Part shown: piece after piece, positions 6,145-6,461 of the stretch | Layout: each line of letters opens with the position of its first letter | How positions within the stretch are numbered: position 1 is the stretch's first letter | Source: Candidatus Aegiribacteria sp. | GTDB lineage: Bacteria > Fermentibacterota > Fermentibacteria > Fermentibacterales > Fermentibacteraceae | Reading direction: 5' to 3' | Length of the DNA: 6,461 nt | Assembly: GCA_021107345.1 (NCBI GenBank) | Contig: JAIOSX010000357.1 | Coordinates: forward strand, 1-6,461 | The notes under the pieces: model-generated | Told to the model about the DNA's origin: nothing | The model's input: the letters and a program-made list of their open reading frames with translations, nothing else | Databases searched by the model: none | Program-made: the position numbers and the translations under genes

Positions 6145-6461
6145 ATGAATAATTCTGGCTCTGTGCTGTCCTATATGTCCATTGATGAAGTGCTGCGGGA
6201 TTCGGATGAACTTATTCTTTTCGTCAGCCGTACCGGTACTATTATCCTGATAAACAACCGCGGCAGCGAGATCCTCGGTAGAGCTGCCAATGAGATCCCA
6301 GGGATGAACTGGTTTGAGAATTTCATTTCCGATTCGTCCCGTGAGCACGTTTACGATGAATTCCGGTCCAACCTGAATGATCCTGAAATATCAGTTTTCA
6401 AGCAGGATTACCTGATACTCTGCAACGGTGAAACCAAGAAACAGGTTTCCCTGTACAACAA
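6145..6461 (+). CDS. PAS-domain signalling protein (5' part only)
   Basis: An open frame of 105 codons runs off the right edge. It begins MNNSGSVLSYMSIDEVL and shows a PAS domain: SDELILFVSRTGTIILINNRGSEILGRAANEIPGMNWFENFIS at about 20-62, then the partner strands FKQDYLILCNGETKKQVSLYN at 85-105. The pattern of a hydrophobic strand, G-x-I-x-x-I-N, then EILG and a W-F-E-N-F turn is typical of the PAS domains that precede histidine kinases, GGDEF enzymes or sigma-54 activators; the output domain is outside the window. A weak GGGA (6134-6137) is 7 bases upstream of the ATG. There is no signal peptide or membrane segment in the visible part. Its closeness to the hybrid kinase suggests a signalling cluster, but it is separated by a 195-base spacer and probably has its own promoter. 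Confidence 0.85.
   Translation, partial: MNNSGSVLSYMSIDEVLRDSDELILFVSRTGTIILINNRGSEILGRAANEIPGMNWFENFISDSSREHVYDEFRSNLNDPEISVFKQDYLILCNGETKKQVSLYN

Noticed and set aside
6037..6348. 103-codon minus-strand frame at the right edge
   Set aside because: It is antisense to a convincing PAS domain that continues beyond the window.

Overview
This is a bacterial chromosomal window of moderate GC with ordinary Shine-Dalgarno sites. The mix of a PAS-rich soluble hybrid histidine kinase, Sec-exported proteins with SPOR-like or SH3-like domains, and short operons suggests an uncultured FCB-type or delta-like Gram-negative lineage. Candidatus Fermentibacteria/Aegiribacteria-like genomes are one possibility, but this is only an impression. 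No rRNA, tRNA, CRISPR array, insertion sequence or phage gene was seen.

Left part, minus strand (about 1-2450): the genes run from right to left. First is a TrmO/TsaA-family tRNA methyltransferase (start 2357). It is followed 28 bases later by an exported protein of unknown function whose reading frame appears broken in two: a signal peptide plus SPOR-like half (1879-1550) and a 299-codon second half (1616-717). After a 137-base gap comes birA (start 579), which is cut by the left window edge. That gap holds a near-perfect BirA-type operator, two inverted half-sites separated by 14 bases. One half-site contains a consensus TTGACA -35 box pointing into birA. The BirA here keeps its N-terminal winged helix-turn-helix, so the arrangement reads as biotin-responsive autoregulation of birA and of anything downstream of it.

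Centre (2358-2766): a divergent intergenic region with candidate promoters for trmO (leftward) and for the kinase (rightward), plus a small palindrome. The kinase frame is open for 165 bases before its first ATG but has no canonical start there, and the ATG has no Shine-Dalgarno, so the true N-terminus is unsettled.

Right part, plus strand (2767-6461): a cytoplasmic hybrid kinase (PAS-PAS-PAS-HisKA-HATPase-REC) is followed 45 bases later by an exported protein with an SH3-like domain and an unrecognised C-terminal region. After a 195-base AT-rich spacer comes the start of another PAS-domain protein, cut by the right edge. The kinase and the exported protein are probably co-transcribed. No link between the signalling genes and the biotin/tRNA genes is evident.

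The best-supported new observation is the BirA operator/promoter overlap. The next is the frame break in the SPOR-like exported gene. I do not see a clearly novel multi-gene system in this window.
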